Source: Campylobacterota bacterium | GTDB lineage: Bacteria; Campylobacterota; Campylobacteria; Campylobacterales; Sulfurovaceae | Reading direction: 5' to 3' | Length of the DNA stretch: 8,670 bases | Assembly (NCBI GenBank): GCA_013153825.1 | Contig: JAADDP010000197.1 | Span: 1-8,670 of the forward strand | Shown here: piece after piece, positions 6,674-8,670 of the stretch | Numbering within the stretch: position 1 is the stretch's first letter | Layout of the letters: each line of letters begins with the position of its first letter | Position numbers and translations under genes: made by a program | Notes under the pieces: generated by a model | The model's input: only the letters and a program-made list of their open reading frames with translations | Databases searched by the model: none | What the model was told of the DNA's origin: nothing

Positions 6674-7771
6674 ATGAAAATAGAGACTAAAATAGAGAGA
6701 TTTACAACTCCACTATATATGGAGAGTGGAAGGATATTAGAGCCTTATCAGATAGCTTATGAGACATATGGGGAGTTGAATAGAGATGCCTCAAATGTCA
6801 TATTAATATGCCATGCGTTGAGTGGTTCCCACCACGCATCTGGACTCTATGAGGGGGATAAAAAAGCTGGTTGGTGGGATGGTCTAATTGGCGATGGAAA
6901 GGGTATAGATACCAAAAAATTCTTTGTAATATCCACAAACGTTATAGGTTCATGTTTCGGCACTACAGGACCGATGAGTAATAACTATCCATCAGATATA
7001 CCATATAGATTGAAATTTCCCGTAGTCACAATAAAAGATATGATTAAGGCTCAGAAACAGCTTCTCAGTAGATTGGGAATATATAGGGTTAAGGCCATAG
7101 TTGGTGGCTCTATGGGTGGTATGCAGGCACTCCAATTTGCCGTTGATTACCCAAATTTTTCAGAGAAAATTATTGCTCTTGCAACAACATATGCCACACA
7201 ACCTTGGGCCATAGCATTTAATAAGGTTGCAATGGAGGCGATAAGAAGAGACCCTAGATTTAAAAATGGACAATATGGTAAAGATGATTTTAAAGAGAGA
7301 GGACTGGACGGTCTCGCAATTGGTCGTATAGCAGGTCACATCTCATATCTATCTCCAGACTCAATGGATATGAAATTTGGCAGAAATTATGTTAATAATG
7401 ATGGACTCTTTGAGCTATTTGGACGATATGAGGTTGAGAGATATATGGAGTACAACACAGATAATTTCTCAAGAATGTTCGATCCATTAAGTTATCTTTA
7501 TATAATAAAAGCAATTAATACTTTTAATCTAAGTAGAGGCTATGACTCACTATATGATGCTATTTTGAGAATAAAGGCTGAAACGACTCTAATATCCTTT
7601 AATAGTGATTATCTTTTTTTTCCTAAGGAGATGGAGCATATTTACAATATGATGAGTAGAAATGGACAGCGAGTAAAGTACCATAATATCGATAGTAGCT
7701 ATGGTCACGATGCATTTTTAGTTGAATTAAGAAAGTTTGACCATATTATAAAAAAAGAGCTAGAGGGATAA
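6674..7771 (+). CDS. metX: Homoserine O-acetyltransferase
   Basis: The 365-residue alpha/beta-hydrolase-fold enzyme transfers an acyl group from acyl-CoA to homoserine, activating it for sulfhydrylation in methionine synthesis. The fold landmarks are present: YETYGELN, the oxyanion region CHALSGSHHASG, the WWDGLIGDGKGIDT block typical of MetX, and the nucleophile elbow GGSMGGMQ with S146. The catalytic triad is completed by D312 in FNSDYLFFP and H345 in YGHDAFLVE, matching the spacing of the Haemophilus influenzae enzyme. Length is typical. Acetyl rather than succinyl specificity is inferred from the accompanying metY and the usual family role, since some MetX relatives use succinyl-CoA. It is divergent from the dsb-type gene. 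A 174-bp AT-rich gap separates it from the response regulator, and no strong terminator is visible at its end. Confidence 0.95.
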   Translation: MKIETKIERFTTPLYMESGRILEPYQIAYETYGELNRDASNVILICHALSGSHHASGLYEGDKKAGWWDGLIGDGKGIDTKKFFVISTNVIGSCFGTTGPMSNNYPSDIPYRLKFPVVTIKDMIKAQKQLLSRLGIYRVKAIVGGSMGGMQALQFAVDYPNFSEKIIALATTYATQPWAIAFNKVAMEAIRRDPRFKNGQYGKDDFKERGLDGLAIGRIAGHISYLSPDSMDMKFGRNYVNNDGLFELFGRYEVERYMEYNTDNFSRMFDPLSYLYIIKAINTFNLSRGYDSLYDAILRIKAETTLISFNSDYLFFPKEMEHIYNMMSRNGQRVKYHNIDSSYGHDAFLVELRKFDHIIKKELEG

Positions 7772-7887
7772 ATCAAAAAAACTTATTAAAAATATAAAAT
7801 AGTTAATTATTTAAAAAAAATATTACATTACATATATAAAAAAACACTTTATTTGAATAATCTCTAACCTTTTTAATTATGTTTTAA

Positions 7888-7915
7888 TTTACCTTAATAA
7901 TTAACATGTTACAAT
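7888..7915 (+). promoter_or_regulatory. Promoter of the response regulator gene
   Basis: TTTACC (7888-7893, four of six matches to the -35 consensus) is followed after 16 bp by the extended -10 TG-T-TACAAT (7907-7915). The predicted start near 7922 gives a leader of about 24 nt containing the ribosome site (AGG at 7938-7940, 5 nt before the ATG). This is the best promoter match in the window. Confidence 0.55.
7902..7911. promoter_or_regulatory. Perfect palindrome overlapping the -10, candidate operator
   Basis: TAACATGTTA is a perfect 10-bp palindrome covering the TG extension and first bases of the -10. A dimeric protein bound here would block RNA polymerase. The downstream gene encodes a candidate ribbon-helix-helix DNA-binding protein, which makes autorepression the simplest idea. 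The binding protein is inferred, not shown. Confidence 0.35.
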
Positions 7916-7945
7916 CTATTAAAAATATAAAGGGAATAGGTAATT

Positions 7946-8491
7946 ATGAATAATGACTTAATGAAGATAGTTGAAGAGACAAAAAAGCTAAAAACTATGG
8001 TATTGGAAGATGATCCAGAGACAAATGAGTTGATGTCAACAACCTTAAAAAACTTTTTTGCCGATGTCTATTCAGCTTTAGATGGAGAGACTGCACTTGA
8101 ACTATATAACAAGTATCAGCCTGATATCATTTTTGTAGATATTATTTTACCTGGTAAGAGTGGGTTAGAGATTGCAAAAGAGATTAGAGAGAAGAATCCA
8201 AAGCAGATGATAGTTGTCGTATCGGCTAGTGATGATATGAGTAACATATCTGAAGCTGTTAAAATTGGTGTAAACAACTTTATCAGAAAGCCTATAAATA
8301 CGGATAAGATGATTGATGTTTTAAAAGATATTGTAAATGATATAAAGAAGCAGAAGAAGAATAGAACAAAAATATTCTCAATCACTCTACCGTTAGACCT
8401 ATATGAGCAGGTTGATTCAGATGCTAAAAATGAGAGTATATCAAAGAATGCTATGATTATAAGAGCATTAAAACATTTTTATAACCTATAG
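7946..8491 (+). CDS. Response regulator: receiver domain with C-terminal ribbon-helix-helix DNA-binding domain
   Basis: The 181-residue protein starts with a short polar helix (1-16) and then a CheY-like receiver (about 17-134). The receiver has the acidic pair D22/D23, the phosphoacceptor D65 in PDIIFVDIILPGKSG, S93 in the Thr/Ser switch position, the aromatic-switch residue F112, and K115 followed by P116. All residues needed for phosphorylation are present. A basic linker (KKQKKNR, 134-140) leads to about 40 residues. These read as a ribbon-helix-helix fold: strand KIFSITL (142-148), a first helix from PLDLYEQV, a turn at NESIS, and a second helix KNAMIIRALKHF (167-178). That is the CopG/Arc/MetJ-type pattern. 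Response regulators normally carry winged-helix, HTH or Fis outputs, so this combination is uncommon. It is most likely a phosphorylation-controlled, dimeric DNA-binding protein. No histidine kinase is adjacent, and targets are unknown. Confidence 0.85.
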   Translation: MNNDLMKIVEETKKLKTMVLEDDPETNELMSTTLKNFFADVYSALDGETALELYNKYQPDIIFVDIILPGKSGLEIAKEIREKNPKQMIVVVSASDDMSNISEAVKIGVNNFIRKPINTDKMIDVLKDIVNDIKKQKKNRTKIFSITLPLDLYEQVDSDAKNESISKNAMIIRALKHFYNL

Positions 8492-8496
8492 AGAAC

Positions 8497-8518
8497 ATGG
8501 TGGCTTAGAGCCACCCAT
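8497..8518. terminator. Stem-loop between the response regulator and hisD
   Basis: GGTGGCT (8499-8505) pairs perfectly with AGCCACC (8509-8515) around a 3-nt TAG loop. With a single bulged C, the stem can extend by two more pairs (8497-8498 with 8517-8518). It fills most of the 27-bp gap between the convergent stop codons. It is GC-rich for this DNA, but neither side has a T-tract, so it may act as a bidirectional terminator or as an mRNA-end stabiliser. Confidence 0.55.
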
Positions 8519-8670
8519 CTATAGTCTCATAGTTACAGACTTTTTATGAGCATGTAACCCTTCAATATTTGCAATTAAAGCACACTCTCTGCCAATCTCC
8601 TCCAATCCCTTTCTACTCATAGATATAATTGATGATTTCTTTAAAAAGTGCTCTACACTAAGAGGAGAGT
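8519..8670 (-). CDS. hisD: Histidinol dehydrogenase, C-terminal fragment (5' end outside window)
   Basis: Reading leftward from the edge, 49 residues end at a TAG (complement of 8519-8521). They begin SPLSVEHFLKKSSII and end in IEGLHAHKKSVTMRL. This matches the HisD C-terminus: the LSVxDF(L/V)KR block, the conserved E-x-L-x-AH element whose Glu and His lie at the active-site/zinc region in known structures, and the SVxxRL end (E. coli has LTAHKNAVTLR). The enzyme oxidises histidinol to histidine with two NAD+, the last step of histidine synthesis. The gene is truncated only by the window boundary. It is convergent with the response regulator, so they are not cotranscribed. Confidence 0.9.
   Translation of the reverse strand, partial: SPLSVEHFLKKSSIISMSRKGLEEIGRECALIANIEGLHAHKKSVTMRL

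Larger units (their letters stand above)
7784..7931 (+). repeat. 15-bp direct repeat near both ends of the spacer
   Basis: The word TATTAAAAATATAAA occurs at 7784-7798, just after metX, and again at 7917-7931, just before the response regulator's ribosome site. The two copies are exact, 133 bp apart. Low complexity means chance or a small duplication are both possible. Confidence 0.35.
7772..7945. other. Very AT-rich intergenic region before the response regulator
   Basis: This 174-bp spacer contains several A-tracts (for example 7774-7780, 7813-7820, 7838-7844) and no ORF. It has three copies of the 8-mer TTAATTAT (7803-7810 and 7873-7880 forward, 7897-7904 reverse). A 10-bp inverted repeat links GTTAATTATT (7802-7811) to 7896-7905. 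Its 3' end holds the regulator's promoter. With such base composition, single short repeats are weak evidence. Confidence 0.5.

Noticed and set aside
7772..7945. Origin of replication or phased bent-DNA element in the AT-rich gap
   Set aside because: A-tract spacing does not follow helical phasing, and no DnaA-box cluster or dnaA/dnaN neighbour is seen.
8395..8491. RHH domain of the response regulator as MetJ, the methionine repressor
   Set aside because: Only the general RHH pattern is shared. MetJ is a separate 105-residue protein with its own SAM-binding features, and closeness to metX alone does not justify the name.

Overview
The window is AT-rich bacterial chromosome carrying housekeeping and amino-acid biosynthesis genes. 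It most likely comes from a Campylobacterota (Epsilonproteobacteria) member. The grounds are the rnc-aroC linkage preceded by a zinc-ribbon-ended protein, the style of AroC (the HADFTYF and KYGIRD segments and an MNxFG-like start), a Rep/UvrD helicase with a YAFNGA motif III, AGA/CTA-rich codon usage, and promoters with a good -10 but a poor or absent -35. The genus cannot be fixed from the sequence alone. There is no IS element, CRISPR array, tRNA, rRNA or phage gene.

Layout. (1) 2-2291, plus strand, one probable operon: the 3' end of a gene whose product ends in a CxxC...CxxC zinc ribbon, then rnc (RNase III), then aroC (chorismate synthase), with rnc and aroC overlapping. (2) 2281-4302, minus strand: a 673-residue Rep/PcrA/UvrD-type helicase, convergent with aroC and overlapping it by 11 bp. 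Its -10 box is so close to the ATG that the mRNA may be leaderless. (3) 4384-5643, plus strand: metY (O-acetylhomoserine sulfhydrylase). (4) 5678-6544, minus strand: an exported DsbC/DsbG-type thioredoxin-fold protein with a CPYC site. (5) 6674-7771, plus strand: metX (homoserine O-acetyltransferase). (6) 7946-8491, plus strand: a response regulator whose output domain looks like a ribbon-helix-helix (CopG/Arc/MetJ-fold) DNA-binding domain. (7) 8519-8670, minus strand: the 3' end of hisD (histidinol dehydrogenase), cut by the window edge.

How the genes work together. MetX acetylates homoserine and MetY converts O-acetylhomoserine plus sulfide to homocysteine, so the two are consecutive steps of methionine synthesis, physically split by the opposite-strand dsb-type gene. 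AroC and HisD are separate amino-acid pathways. RNase III and the helicase are nucleic-acid maintenance functions. Genes alternate strand, and each of the three convergent junctions carries a perfect stem-loop (2264-2290, 5660-5681, 8499-8515), two of them overlapping stop codons. This points to compact bidirectional transcription ends.

The most unusual item is the receiver-RHH response regulator. It has no kinase next to it, and its own promoter overlaps a perfect 10-bp palindrome and lies among repeated TTAATTAT words, which suggests possible autoregulation. I found no clearly new multi-gene system; the rest is ordinary chromosome with some noteworthy junctions.
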